From Protula sp. h YS-2021 (lineage: Eukaryota; Annelida; Polychaeta; Sabellida; Serpulidae), in contig OX457033.1 of assembly GCA_949752745.1 (NCBI GenBank), positions 15,296,156 to 15,360,155 on the forward strand: a stretch of 64,000 bases of DNA. The letters are read 5' to 3'. Position 1 is the stretch's first letter; each line of letters opens with the position of its first letter. The notes beneath the pieces were generated by a model. The model saw only the letters and a program-made list of their open reading frames with translations. It searched no databases and was not told the DNA's origin. A program made the translations under genes and the position numbers. Positions 24,001 to 35,324 of the stretch are shown here, in pieces.

Positions 24001-27000
24001 GGAATGGAATGTTTTTATCCTAAACATGCTTAATAAATAGATAATGAAATCTGTTGAAAAGAGCTGGGAGAGTGGTGTATGCATTTGAGTAGCACTCCAG
24101 TTTCCAATACATTAAAAATTAAAAATACTGTAGGTAAAAATGTATGTGTTCCCTCTACTGATCCTCGATAGAAAGGATAAAACTTGGCCTGATCCTGACC
24201 TTTTCTATCCTAAATCGATTATTTCAGTTAAGTGAATACTAAGCATAGGGGAAGGCCTATTACCAAGCAACTAAAATAAACATAAATATGTAAATCAAAT
24301 AAATGTTAAAATTCAGTACTAACAAACTTATAAGCGTAGAACAATGTGGTAATTTCCAGTATGCTATATTTATTTTTGATATTTATACTAGAACAAAAAT
24401 TTTCAACCCCACATCACTCAAATACTTTCTTAGTAACTCTTTGATTTCGAAATCAGAATCTGTAAAATGGATCAGTACAACAAAATTTTTAAGTATAACA
24501 ACATCCCCATCACCCATACATTTATTCATCTGCTATAAGTCGCAAAAAGAGGAGAAAAGGTAAGCATATTACCAAGCAAAATGCCACTGACGGCGAACAT
24601 GACGATGTAGATAGGTCCGGCGAGGAGCTGATACTGCCAGCCTTGACCGGAATAAAACCAGTAGCACCAATCCTCTTCCGTATCGACGTCATCGTCACAG
24701 CTGAAAAGACGTCATAACTACGCCTAAACAGTTCCTTCGTCATATTAATACAGTGTCATCGTCACAGGTACAACAACCACGTTACCGCATTTAAACAGCT
24801 CCATTGTCCCATTAAAACAGCAGCATAACCCTTAAAAGTTATCATGACATAGAAACTACGGGCAAAACGCTATCATGACATAGAAACTACGGGCAAAACC
24901 ACACCGAATACAACGTCACAATAACCAAGTAATATTGTAATATGTGTCTTAACCACATCATTTCATGTTTATTAACCACAACATTTCATGTTTCTTTACA
25001 ACATAATTTAATATTTCTTAAACACATAATTTCATGTGTATTATCCACATAATTTTATGTGAGTTTACCACAAAATTCCATATGTCTTTAACACAGATTT
25101 CATGCGTCCTTTCACATCCACATCACATCCACATTCACATCCTCAATTTGATATGATTGTTACACTGACCCAGCCTGATGTGATGAGATTAGTATACCAT
25201 CATACCCTGATATCGCGTGATTATAGAACTGCATCATACTGTGACGTAGTCGGTGCACCGGAGCTCAAATTAAGTGAGGGTTTCAGTACGTAGTTAATGC
25301 AGAGTAGCACACTGAAACGTCCCACCTGATAAGACGTGGTTAGTAAAAAGTGACACAATAACACTCCCCCCCCCCAAAAGCGTCATGACGCCTCCCATGA
25401 GGTGCTCAGTCTCGTTTAATCTTTTAAGATTGCGACAGATATAAACGCTGAGCCTAGAACGCGATCTATGCACACTACATGTAAGTTCAGGTGTCATCCT
25501 TTCACACTTCACTTCTATTAAGAGATGCTCAGTGTATCGTCTAACTGACCTGTGTATCTCATCGGCAGTAAGTGTGAAAATCTGTTTAATGTTCTTCCAT
25601 TGTTGTTTATTACATACGTTCTTTATAGGATAAATGGACATCGAGCATCCTGACTGCACTTCAATAAATTGATGGTGTAACAATTAATAAGCCGAAATGC
25701 CTTCTTTATAGTTATTAAAGCATGTTTTTTACCAACTATGTTTAAAATCGCCAGGGATTACCATGTGTTTCTATAACTTTTTTACATTCTTTCCTGGAGA
25801 ATCAAGTAATATCCACGCATATATAAGAAATCATTTAGTTACAACAACTGAAGGATATGCACAGCATATAAAGATTTTTAGCTCTCGTGCTTGCTTGTTG
25901 TTAAGCATTGAGAAGCGCAAAGATGCAGTAACAACTTGGGACAGTTAATTGGTCTCAGGAAGTGTGCCAGCTAACATATATTAATCATTTAGTAGCGCAC
26001 CTCTTGAGTACTTAAATATAGCTTGCTCTTGAAGTACACACCCCCAGAGGTCAATTACTTACCAACTGGTTACCATGTATGTCCATGACCTTTTAAAACG
26101 ACCCTAATCGCGCCTTACTAATTTTGAATCAATGCTCCAAATTCGTTCTCCTCCGTAGTTCCTTGGACACACATGGCAACATCTATGATACCAAGTGGTT
26201 GACTATCCCCCCCCCCCCCCACCTCTTCCTTCCGTGAGCATAGCGCATGTGAACCCAAGAACAAGTTATCATTCCAACACACGTCCCGACAAAGGTGCTT
26301 GTGTAAAAAATATCATTTACGGATGTAAAGCATATCATTTAACTCATTTTTACATGAAAATAATTATATACAAGAGCATTCACTAATTAGTAATGCACCA
26401 AGTTGCATTATGGCTCTACTTGGCATAATATGTGTAATTTTGAGACAAGACGCTGTTTCGCCGCAGAGTACCAATTTTGTTTAAAAGGAACATTAGGTTT
26501 TATTGGAATTATAATCAGTGTTTGGTCAAAAACAGGAAATTTAATTTTTCCGGAGGAAGCCTAATAAGAGAAAAAAAGAAATATACATATTTGGCAAACA
26601 GAAAATGTGTACCTACAGATACTCATGTTCAAGGCAGTACTCAGAAGCGCTCGAGTTGATTCCTGCTGATTCTAAGTACTCCTCGAGATCCGTCACATTC
26701 TCGTCCTTGACCTCACACTCTCTATCTCCGTATTCCAGTTCCTGTGCCATGCTGGGATTGGTGGCAATTAGCGAATAGCTGCAAATCAAATACACATTGC
26801 GGCGATTAGCTTATACCTGTCAATCGAATACATTTGGTGGCATTTCGCGCATGGATCTCAATCAGATACAATTCAATGACTGCAAATTGAAATGAAATTA
26901 TTGCAATTCACTAATAGCTGTCAGTAACATAGAAACCAATGAAATACAACACAACCACATTGCCTGCGCTCTGAATTCGTCAGGTTTATTTTGTGAAGAC

Positions 27001-28381
27001 ATAAGTATTTGTGCTGGACAGCTATAGCTATCGCATTCTAGAAGGTTAACTGCACGGTTAACTGTACACTTTTCAGCAAAAGTTAGCTTGTATAGTTAAC
27101 CGAAAAGAAATGCATCAATTAAACCAATGTTTTAGCCTGCTATTGACGTCGGTCAAATGTCAGTTGACTCATCCCCGAAAACCCCTAGTTTTACTAAAGT
27201 TGACAGACTCTTTAAGGTGGGTTGACTGTCAGTTCAGCATGAGAAGCTGTTGTGGTGCTTTAAGAAATTTATGCTCTATTCATAATATATAGAAGATGCT
27301 TGTTTTCAATAGTTTACTTCAGAATATGAGAATATATTAAAATATAATAATAACAAAAGAAGCTTTTTAGGAAAGATATTTTTGGTAAAAAAATTCTTAA
27401 TTGTTTCCTCGGGAAAGTGTAACAAAACAAAGGAAAAAATTTGCAAATGGCAAGAGATAGACTAATAGAATAGTCCGCATCAATAGAATGGTCCGCATAA
27501 ATAGAATAGTCCGCATAAATAGAATAGTCCGCATAAATTTACAGAAAAACATACTTTTCATTCAATTTATATAAGTAAAACAGCAGCAGAGACAGATATA
27601 ATAAAATGATTAAAAATAAATAAATTACGTTTATTTTGTTTGACTTTGAAATTGATTAAAATTAAAAAAAGCAAAAATCCCACACAGAGCTCCAACTTTG
27701 CTGCTCAAACAAGCTCAGACAATGCAGCAAGTTGATAAGCAAGCCAAAAGACAAATAAATAACATTCTGCAAGTTCCAAGTTAACAAAACTTGTTTCGGG
27801 TGACAATTGGTGTCAAAATATAGAACACAGTGCAATGAAGTCCCAAGTTTGGTGGCCCTAGGGGCCGTAGTGCCAGTGGAGGAGATGACACAAGAAATCC
27901 GATCACTGTCAAGAAAAAAAGATACCAACGGCTGGTCGCACAAATTCATATAGCCCTTGCAAGCCAAAGGCTTGTCAAGTGCTAAATAAAAATGGGTATA
28001 CATTACATTGTCGCTCATACAACAAGTATAACCTAAGCAGACAGTGTAATATGAATGTTGTGAAGCAAGCAAACGTGCAGCCTGTTCAGATGTTTTTATT
28101 TCTTCAATAAAAACTTCAGCTCAACGAAAGCCCAAATTCGTTGAAAAGTATAAGATGCCAAACTTCTTTTCGAGGGTTCCCGTAATGCTGTAAAGGATTT
28201 TGTTGTTTCGTATTAATCAACATCACATACTGATGAGCTGCATTGTTGTATCGTGTAAGTCAACATAACATACTCACGTGTTGCATTGTTGAATCGTGTA
28301 AGTCAACATCAGCGCAAAGGCTACATAAACACTGTATTTATTTTCTTTAATGAACTTTAAAAAATTTCCAAGAAACCCCAT
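20384..28381 (-). CDS. Spinster-like major facilitator superfamily transporter, 9 coding exons
   Basis: Joining, in minus-strand order, 28381-28278, 26778-26617, 24700-24573, 23931-23790, 23242-23058, 22858-22788, 22256-22083, 21514-21383 and 20854-20384 gives 522 residues with consistent phase at every GT-AG intron. Exon 1 supplies TM1 and joins smoothly (QQCNT then YSLIATNPS). Then come a Cys-rich lumenal or extracellular loop, a long N-terminal half (TYWHIAVARLLLG; FFYWGIFLGYSMSF; GWRPVYFITGVPG), a basic central loop and a second half with MFS motif A (GGGYLSDRLSRNGR). The pattern fits Spinster/SPNS proteins, which carry lipids or other small molecules across endolysosomal or plasma membranes, but other MFS families are possible and the substrate is unknown. 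Motif A in the first half is degenerate. It converges on the SLC22 gene. Confidence 0.85.
20988..21064. repeat. (TA)n microsatellite in Spinster-like intron 8
   Basis: Perfect TA repeat of about 77 bases. Confidence 0.95.
21383..21514 (-). CDS. Spinster-like transporter, exon 8 (motif A, loop 8-9)
   Basis: 44 codons, phase 0 at both ends. ITYYMSWIPLIFGSAG leads to GGGYLSDRLSRNGRAKGR, a good match to MFS motif A (G-x3-D-R), then LLVLIGCC. Donor gtgagt. Confidence 0.9.
21515..21765. repeat. Degenerate ~30-bp tandem repeat in Spinster-like intron 7
   Basis: Repeated blocks of the type 'gttatctaaaatcatgaca' recur about every 30 bases with many changes, beginning right beside the exon 8 acceptor. 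The acceptor itself sits within the first unit. A similar block type occurs near 24840. Confidence 0.5.
22083..22256 (-). CDS. Spinster-like transporter, exon 7 (central loop and TM7)
   Basis: 58 codons, phase 0. A basic central loop (DALSKYKGLLLRLKRAGK) is followed by a hydrophobic helix (VLLMLCFAGAIRNGAGIVW) and YFEEYYPETN. I chose the donor after PETN (gtaaga) because it keeps frame with exon 8; a second strong-looking gtaagt further on does not. Confidence 0.85.
22270..22530. repeat. GTT-rich degenerate microsatellite in Spinster-like intron 6
   Basis: Imperfect runs such as 'gttgttgttgtgcg' and 'gttgttgttttattg' fill the sequence next to the exon 7 acceptor. Confidence 0.65.
22788..22858 (-). 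CDS. Spinster-like transporter, exon 6 (TM6 end and start of central loop)
   Basis: Short exon of 71 bases (acceptor ctttcag, donor gtaaac). It encodes ILMGILVLLTVKNPKVELD and PNTE, finishing the N-terminal half of the transporter. Confidence 0.85.
23058..23242 (-). CDS. Spinster-like transporter, exon 5 (TM4-TM5)
   Basis: Acceptor ccccttttacag. AAGCVPFSTSLISYYF, TQEQRAAAIGFFYWGIFLG and GWRPVYFITGVPG correspond to the Spinster block 'qRsrmlsiFY...G...G...dWrW...G'. Donor gtgtga, phase 1. Confidence 0.88.
23790..23931 (-). CDS. Spinster-like transporter, exon 4 (loop 2-3, TM3-TM4)
   Basis: Acceptor ctgttgcag. Starts MTTEIGQINKVRVL where the family normally has a G-x3-D-R motif, so motif A is degenerate. 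Then IITWSCMTVLGGFAQTYW and HIAVARLLLGVF. Donor gtaagt. Confidence 0.88.
24573..24700 (-). CDS. Spinster-like transporter, exon 3 (end of first loop, TM2)
   Basis: Acceptor tcttttcag. An acidic stretch (CDDDVDTEEDWC) ends the first loop, then YSGQGWQYQLLAGP and TM2 (IYIVMFAVSGILLG). Donor gtaata, phase 1. Confidence 0.88.
24837..25110. repeat. Tandem repeats in Spinster-like intron 2
   Basis: A 31-bp unit ('gctatcatgacatagaaac' plus 'tacgggcaaaac') is present twice in a row at about 24837-24900. It is followed by diverged units of about 25-30 bases sharing 'aaccacataatttcatgt' to about 25110. Confidence 0.6.
26065..26215 (-). repeat. Dispersed 'ACTCCGCGTTT' repeat family, copy F (internally deleted)
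   Basis: On the minus strand a G-run is followed by 'cacttggtatcatagatg' and 'gtgtgtccaa', then by the family end block 'gggtcgttttaaaaggtc' and 'atggacatacatggtaacc'. These match both ends of the full copy at 37378-37695, with most of the middle missing. It lies in Spinster-like intron 2. Confidence 0.5.
26617..26778 (-). CDS. Spinster-like transporter, exon 2 (large first loop)
   Basis: Acceptor tgatttgcag. Encodes YSLIATNPSMAQELEYGD and an acidic loop with sequons NVT and NSS and cysteines (REC, YCLEHEYL). Phase 2 at both ends; donor gtaggt. The loop should face the lumen or cell exterior. Confidence 0.88.
27465..27540. repeat. 18-bp tandem repeat in Spinster-like intron 1
   Basis: Four copies of 'tagaatagtccgcataaa' with two or three substitutions. 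Confidence 0.85.
28278..28381 (-). CDS. Spinster-like transporter, exon 1 (start codon and TM1)
   Basis: ATG at 28381-28379 opens MGFLGNFLKFIKENK, then TM1 (YVAFALMLTYTIQQ) and CN, with the next codon split (AC, phase 2) before donor gtgagt. That phase matches exon 2 exactly. The hydrophobic helix followed by NTYSLIATNP makes a natural MFS TM1-loop junction. The start is supported by position only; no initiator context was scored. Confidence 0.75.
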
Positions 28382-31020
28382 GACTTTTTACATGTGTATC
28401 CTATTTTTTGTTACATTTATTACAATATTCGAACAATATTTACAAGCTGGGTTATATAACAAAGAAAGTCTTTTCATGTTTATGAGTGCCTTGAAATATT
28501 ATCCTGTTAGAAATGTGGGTCGTGTGTTAACTAATAGATAAGATACTGAGTTATCAGAATAACACAGCCGTAACTAGTCGATATAAAAAAATAAGAAAGC
28601 ATGTTGATTGTTAGATGACAAGTTGATGTGAAGCATCATCAGCCAATGCCCATTCACGATGAACAGCAAAACGTTTTATCCATTAATCACAGTGATTTAG
28701 CAACTGCGTTTTATAAGCTGTAAACTTGTGCAAGGGATAGTGAGAGAAAATGTCATGTGAAAAATAGTTTTCTTCTTCTGTTTTTTTTTTTTATAGAATT
28801 GCCACATTTTTGTAAAAAGCATTACAAAGTGTACTCCAAAACTATTCCAATTCTCCTGAAGTCTATACAACGTCAAGATATAAACATTGTTTTGACTTCC
28901 ATTTGCAATCTTAAACCAACGTTGATTAAACATGCGGCTAATCAACGTGTTTCCAGCCTTGGAAGAAAAACGTTGCTTCGACTCCCATAAACAAGCAAAA
29001 GCCGACGTCGACCCGACGTCGGGTGGGATGTCAGTCCAACGTTATTCTAACGTCTCAATATTTACAGGGAGGAAAAAAGCTTAAACATGAGATGTGATGG
29101 CACTATTTTTGGATGGCCGTCTTTGATGGATGCAGGGTGTAATTTTCAAACAAACACCTTTTTGGTGTTTCCCCTCCCCCCCCCCCCCCCCCCGTCGAAC
29201 AAATTTAAAGACGTTGTACTAAGGGAAAAGACGTGAGTTTTACCAGAGCTACTTCACGTTTTGCGTTGTGGTGATGTAATGTCTGCCCTGTAAGGTCTCA
29301 ACAGCAGATTCAATCTCGACTGTGACCAGAAGGAAGAGTGAGAGGGAGAGATGTGTGATAGAGATATGGGACGATTTAGGCCTTGGCAGATCAGGTACGG
29401 GATCTCTGGGGACAGAACCCTCTTTCAAATTCAATACCACCAACTGCACTATCCGGACCAGGGTTCAGTCAGGTCCAAATCGGTTATTATGAGTGTCATT
29501 GACGTTTTCAAAGCGCGGAGTGAAAACTTGGTGGCTTCCTTCCACCATCAAGAACCCAATCCACAGTAGCCGCATTCAAAAAAAGTTAACTACAAAAGTT
29601 AATTGATTCCGTGGACTGCTCGGTCGACAACCAGGACATCCAAAAATACATAAGTGAATTTACTCTGTTTAAAGGACATAGATCCGCCGATAATTGTCTC
29701 CATGATAAAGCTAGTTCCACAGATTTTCCCCTTTCAGGAATAAAGATATCTGTACAGCTAACTTTAGTGACTACCAGGGTAAAAACGAGACCACTTTAAT
29801 TCAGTCCAATTAATGTTCCTTCTATTCCGGGGTTTAGTCACATTATACATGGGATCCATATGAATATTTTATTGTGGTCATGTTCACGGTGAGTCGAAGA
29901 AGGCGGCGTTGCAAAACACAATAACACTGGCATTACACTAGATTAAACCTTTATGTTCTGTAAACCTGTTGTTGCAGCTGTCGGTTTCTGTAAGTTTCTC
30001 ATCTAAGATTTAAAATACCAACAAATAAATAAATATAAATAAACAACACCGGTATTGAACTAGAATGATCATTCTACTTAATGAATTTGCTCAATACCGC
30101 AGCAGCTTTTATCATGTTGTGGCCTAATATTACTCTCATTTTGTGCATTAAAGAATGAACAATGAGAACATTGTGTTTGAGAAGTTGGGGTGCTGTGTTC
30201 TGAAATTTCTTTCAGTGAATAAGAACCTTTATTTCAATCACATATTCCAATCCATCTACATTACGGGCGAAAAAATATTGACTAATACTTTTCAAGTGAA
30301 GCCTAATGGTAGCTTTTAGGCATTCGTATTCACAAAAATCTATAATGAGAGAAAAGCGGTGCGATAATGTAATATGAAAGAAGTGATGCGAGAAGTCAAT
30401 AAAACTTATGTGAGAAGTCAATAAAACTGGATTCAGTTTCGCTACTGCGCAACGAAACATCTAGGCATGAAAGAAGACAGTCACAATCATGGACAATGCT
30501 ATCTTTATGTACTCTGTATTGACCGTCTGAACAAGCAGTCAGTATTTCTAACAGTTCCCAAGAAAACACAGGCCACGTCACTTTGACCTTGAAAATCTAG
30601 ACCAAAGTTCAGGCTTGAAGTTGCCCTTAATATAACTCAAGAATCCGGAAATAGCTCAAAATCGATCTATGTGTTGGGTTCTACAAAACACAGATCACGT
30701 GACCTTTACATTTACCTTTAAAATGCAAACAAAAATTCAGATCACGGTGCAACCCGTTATATAACTACGTAGATGGGGTTGTTTCCGAAAATAAGGAACC
30801 ATCAATCTATCTCTAACGGATTCCGAGACAACACAGGTTAAGTCTTTTTCATGTTGTTACAGTCCAGTGAACAGAGTGAACAAATTCCATGCCTTCAGGG
30901 AAGTTATGAAAATGATGTGAAATCAATTTATTTATATTAACAATGTCGGTTTTCTGCCAAGCCTACAATCAGAATCTATGTGGATGGAAAACTACAACTG
31001 TATATAATGCATAGACGTAC
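28382..31020. other. Intergenic region
   Basis: No gene could be supported. It holds the ACGT-rich repeat near 28.9-29.07 kb, a poly-C tract (29175-29193) and a short 17-base direct repeat ('gagaagtcaataaaact') near 30391-30428. The promoter of the Spinster-like gene should be in its left end. Confidence 0.55.
28900..29072. repeat. ACGT-rich MITE-like repeat, copy 1
   Basis: Dense AACGTT and GACGTC palindromes ('cgacccgacgtcgggtg' near 29009) and an end 'aacgtctcaatatttacagg'. Similar composition and a similar end are seen at 41.1-41.33 kb, and an inverted version at 39.2 kb. Confidence 0.45.
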
Positions 31021-31021
31021 G

Positions 31022-31490
31022 TTAATCGCAAGACAACAAACCCCTCCGCCAACGCCACATAAACAAAAAGATTTCGATACCATGTAATTTGATGACACAC
31101 TTTGCCACTAACTCTGTGCGCAGTGTTGCCAACGCCCCTAGAATTAGACCATTTTGACGCACAAAAGGGAAGGCCGATGACTCCACAATTTGTTCTCGAT
31201 GCTGTTCAGCGCTAAGAATGCCATTGACAAAACGGAGTTCAGTGCAGTGCGATGAGCAAACGATATGCCTGCCCATACTCTCACACTTTGACTGCTCCGC
31301 CGGTCTCTTTCTTAAACGCAAGCGTCACCAAAGCGCTCGTTCGTTTGGCACCAAGCGTTCTTCCTTCGGCGCAGTTCAAGCAAAAACGTGATTTATCGTT
31401 AAAAAGGACTTGGTTCCTTTGTCTCTGTATACGGTACAGATGTGCATTGACCCTTTGAAATCATGCGCGCCTTCGGGTGGGGGTTAACAG
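31022..31490 (-). pseudogene. Tc1/mariner-type transposase fossil
   Basis: Across minus-strand frames broken by stops and shifts, the Tc1 transposase order can be read: NERFGDACV, ERDR, SVRVWAGIS (the catalytic-domain 'GGGSVMVWGGI' block), then FVNGILSAEQHREQIVE ('NGTLTAQRYIDEIL' block), FPFVRQNGLIL and a remnant of the dNArpH region. DDE residues are eroded and no complete frame exists. Terminal inverted repeats were not identified. It is a dead DNA transposon. Confidence 0.65.
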
Positions 31491-31572
31491 CAATCCTCGA
31501 TAGGGACGGCGTGCGCGTAAATCCCATCGACGGAATTCTCAGTCTGGCTATGAACTATACAGTCTATTCCAT

Positions 31573-31745
31573 TTCATAGACACCAAAATCTAGTCGGGCC
31601 ATTTTGACCCCTTTGCACTTTTTCGGGCCATTTGGTCTGGGCATTTGGGGCCGGGATATTTTGAACCACATTCGATTCAAATAGCCCGCCGACGCAAGTC
31701 AGCTGAGCTAGAAGCTTTGGGCTTTGTGCTTCCAAACTTAACAAG
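31573..31745 (-). repeat. Possible tRNA-like SINE head
   Basis: On the minus strand 'tagctcagctgac' resembles an RNA polymerase III A box. 'gtggttcaaaata', about 43 bases later, resembles a degenerate B box, which is the spacing found in tRNA-derived SINEs. A body with repeated 'ggcccgaaa' and 'atggcccgac' follows. The B box is imperfect, so this is weak. Confidence 0.25.
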
Positions 31746-34074
31746 AAGATGGGCCAGAATTTTTTGTGTTCTTCCTTATTTTTTCTGTTCATTTTTAGAA
31801 GCCCAATTTTTGGAAAATTTGTAACCAAATACTAGTAACTTTGAAACTGCTTTATGCAATATCTCCTACGGTTTTGAGAACAATACACAAAAGTATATGC
31901 TGTTCACGTTTTTAAAATCGCATCTGCTGCTGTTTTAGTGTGAAACTTTGATTATAGGTCCATATCTGGCTAATACTTGATTTGGTGATTAGTGGAAATA
32001 TCGGCAATAAATTATTGGAACTGCATCGTAAGGGCTGAAATAGGAATGTTTTGGAATTTTTTATAAAGGCAGGAGTCACAAATTCCTGCCTACAACTTAC
32101 TTTTTCGCAAATACCTTCCACAAATTGGCAGTAATATTGGTAAAAAAACTTTTCTGATTAAAATTGTATCTGTTTTCAGTCAGAATGTCTTGAGATTTTG
32201 GATGAGGGCAGGAGATATCATTGCATAATGGTTGTTCCGTTTTGTACCGATTGCCGGAGAACAAATAATTCTCGTGTAGTCGTATCCACAGTTTTAAAAA
32301 TTAATTTTTTTAATTGTCGTATCTTCAGTTTTAGTGGGAATGTTGTGAAACTGTGGGTGACAGAAGAGCACGCCAGTATCTACCTGGCTATTATTATGTG
32401 TATAATGTGCCAACAACTTTGTAAATATTGGAGAAAGCCAATTTTAGGTGAAATAGAATCTTCCCCAGGGGCAGAAGCAGAAAGGCCAGGAGAATTACAT
32501 TGTCATTTGCCCTTGCAAACAGTTGTTCTATATTTTCCAGCAAACCCATAATTTCAGAATGCTCAGTCACCCAAGCGTCACGAAATTTCCAGTTTTAGGT
32601 CGTGTTAATAGGCAGCATTACAGTTTTTTTAGAGAGAAAATAAACACAGATTAATGGGTTCATTCAAACGATACTTCTCGGAAAAAAAGTTGAGGATACT
32701 TTAAATCAAACTAAAAAAATGCCTATTTTTAACCCATTTTTAATAACACCTTCAAAACGTATTGTTGCCGCAATAGGAATTTTGTAAGTTTACTATTTAT
32801 TTTTAAATATATGCAACATCAGGTTTTTTTAATATAGAAACTGAAGCATTTAATGGGTATTCAGAAAGAGCAACAAGCTCTAGAATTTCTCTTGAGACAA
32901 ACAATAAATAACACAATACTATATTTGAAGCATTGGCACTGAAGGGGAATGCTCTATATCAAAGTTATATTAGCAGCTATAACGGTATAAATCCTTTCAG
33001 CTGACCACATTTGAAGCAAAATATTAGTTGACTTTCGTTTTATAACTGGTTGAAGACGTCCATTTGTAAGTGGTTCAAAAGAGCGGAAATTTTTGAATTT
33101 GCATGAGCTAATTGCATAGTCGGTTGTAATTCTGCTTTGTGCAAAGCGGGAGATCCTTCAGAAGACTGTCTTTCTATGCTGAATAAACATCAATAGGTAT
33201 CAACTGTTCATTCATGATGACAATTCTCACGCAGACTAAGTTCTAAGGGAAATAGCATTAAAATGGAATGCAGATATTAGCAGTACACGTGTGGACAAAG
33301 TCGCTTGAAAAGAAAAATTGAAATTAGTTAAAGAATGTGTATTAAATAACAGTTTGCTAACTGGTTTTATGTCCGTGCTAAGGCAGTAATCGTTTCGGTA
33401 CTTATATTTTCTTGTAGTTTATGGTGATTTCTTTTACATTTGTTAAACAGGACCGCATGCATGTAGATTAATAATGATATATCATCATGTTGTATTGGCC
33501 CACGAAGCACATATTAGAAAATGACTTTGTACAAAACAGGGGAAGGAACAACCGCACAAATTAGTTACCATGACTCGAAAAGTTTACCCTAAACAAGGAG
33601 CTAAAAATTTTAAAATGCCCCCTATCCTTTAACCGAACACATACGCACTTGTAAATCCCCCAACCCCCCTCCTCTAATTAAAAAAAACCCAAAAAAACGA
33701 AACTTCCCACGATAGGTCTGGAATTTCCTTGAAGAGAAAAGGGCCAAGGGCTCAAACACAAATTAACGAAACATGCAGCAAGCCGGTTATTGTATATTTT
33801 TGAACTGTATTGGAATTCTGGCCCTTAACTGCGTACTCGTGGACCACTCACAGATACATAATAACCTTGATATGTTTTTATTGATTTTCGCAGACATTTT
33901 TGTGAGCAGGCACAGAGAATTTCTTTTATTTATTTATTCAGTACCCCGGTATATGCCACGGATAGTTAATAAAAATTTCGTTGAACTGAGTCTAACTTTT
34001 CAAAATATCCAAGTAAGTGAAATAGGTTGTATATTCGTTGCTACGGGTGCCATTTTTCAGGGGTGGATGCACTC

Positions 34075-34195
34075 ACGTACCTTACGTGGCCATGACTGAA
34101 AGCCACCACTTAATGCAGAGTGCTAATTTCGACAAAATACGCCCATTTTTAACCATAAAAAGTACTGAATGAAAATTACTACCCCCCCCCCCCCC
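34075..34195 (-). repeat. Dispersed 'ACTCCGCGTTT' repeat family, copy E (partial)
   Basis: Minus strand: a G-run, 'gtaattttcattcagtact', then 'gcactctgcattaag' and 'agtcatggccacgtaaggt'. The block order is as in the full copy at 37378-37695. Confidence 0.5.
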
Positions 34196-34283
34196 AATCC
34201 CGCCCCAACTTTAGTTTTAAACGAAATTGGCACTGCATCCGGAGTATTTCTCTCTGGCCTCAAAACTAGCCACTTTCTCTTCG

Positions 34284-34285
<2 letters not shown>

Positions 34286-34312
<27 letters not shown>
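34286..34312 (+). repeat. Poly-T tract
   Basis: Uninterrupted T run beside a retroposon-like repeat; it may be an old poly-A tail on the other strand. Confidence 0.8.
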
Positions 34313-34317
<5 letters not shown>

Positions 34318-35256
34318 GATAACACAGATAAGTGGACTCAAAGAGTCCATCTCCACTTGTTGTCCGAAGCCGTCCGCCCAACACCCAGCCCCCTCCACCC
34401 ATCCACCCCTCCACCTCCTCTTTTTCTATGGCGATATATTTGTACCAAAAAAAAATCAAGACGTACATGTTGTATATTTTATTTTTTTCTCGCGTCCATT
34501 TGAATGGCCTCGTAGGCAATTTCCTTAGCCGCACAACATTTACATTCCATGTGTATTATTTGGCTATTTTTTTCGCGCTCTTTAATTTCGCCATAATTTT
34601 TTTGCGCACCATAATTAAACGTCTTGTGTTTTAAAGAACGTTTGTTTGAATATGCGTTTTATCACGAGTTTGTAAAACCTCCTCTGACTGGTTATTTAAG
34701 TAATTTCTTAATTTTGAAAGGCGAAAAGTTAATTATAGGACGCAATAAATTTAATTCATTCTATGTTTTTTTAATAATAAAAAGCACATGCGAAAATTAA
34801 TAGAGACTTGGATAAGACAAACAGTGGTTCGCGAAAGAATCAAATTATATTTTCTCGTCTATTAATTGTACATAAATACCATAGCGATCAAAAATAAATG
34901 TTGGTACAAATTTTGCGCCATATGAAATTTGAACTGAATTAGGAATGGGATTTAAAAGTCAATGTTAAATCGAAAAGAACAATTTTTCTCATTGTTTGAC
35001 ATGTGGGTAATTATACATTCTCTGCAAACCTAGATAAATTAATTATGTGTGCAAGCTGGGAAACACAATCACGTATGCATTCGGCTGAAAATGTTGATCA
35101 CACTTCCGTGATAGTAGCGAGAAGACCACTTCAAAATGATTCAAAATGCTGGTTTTGCTCATCGATAGATTTCATTTAAAACATCGCAGATTTAAATATT
35201 GAATTGGCTTGGTTAAGATGATATATTCTCGGTAAAAAAAAGTAGTTCTTCTCCTT

Positions 35257-35324
35257 TCTTCTTCTTCTTCTTCTTCTTCTTCTTCTTCTTCTTCTTCTTC
35301 TTCTTCTTCTTCTTCTTCTTCTTC
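35257..35324 (+). repeat. (CTT)n microsatellite
   Basis: Almost pure CTT repeat followed by a TTTG run. Open frames over it (poly-Arg on the minus strand) are artefacts. Confidence 0.9.

Noticed and set aside
27662..28072. 136-codon minus-strand frame just before Spinster-like exon 1 in coordinates
   Set aside because: It lies inside intron 1, has no recognisable domain and reads like chance sequence; the exon 1-exon 2 join skips it with matching phase.
32198..32551. 117-codon plus-strand frame
   Set aside because: No family resemblance, mixed composition and no convincing splice sites or neighbours.
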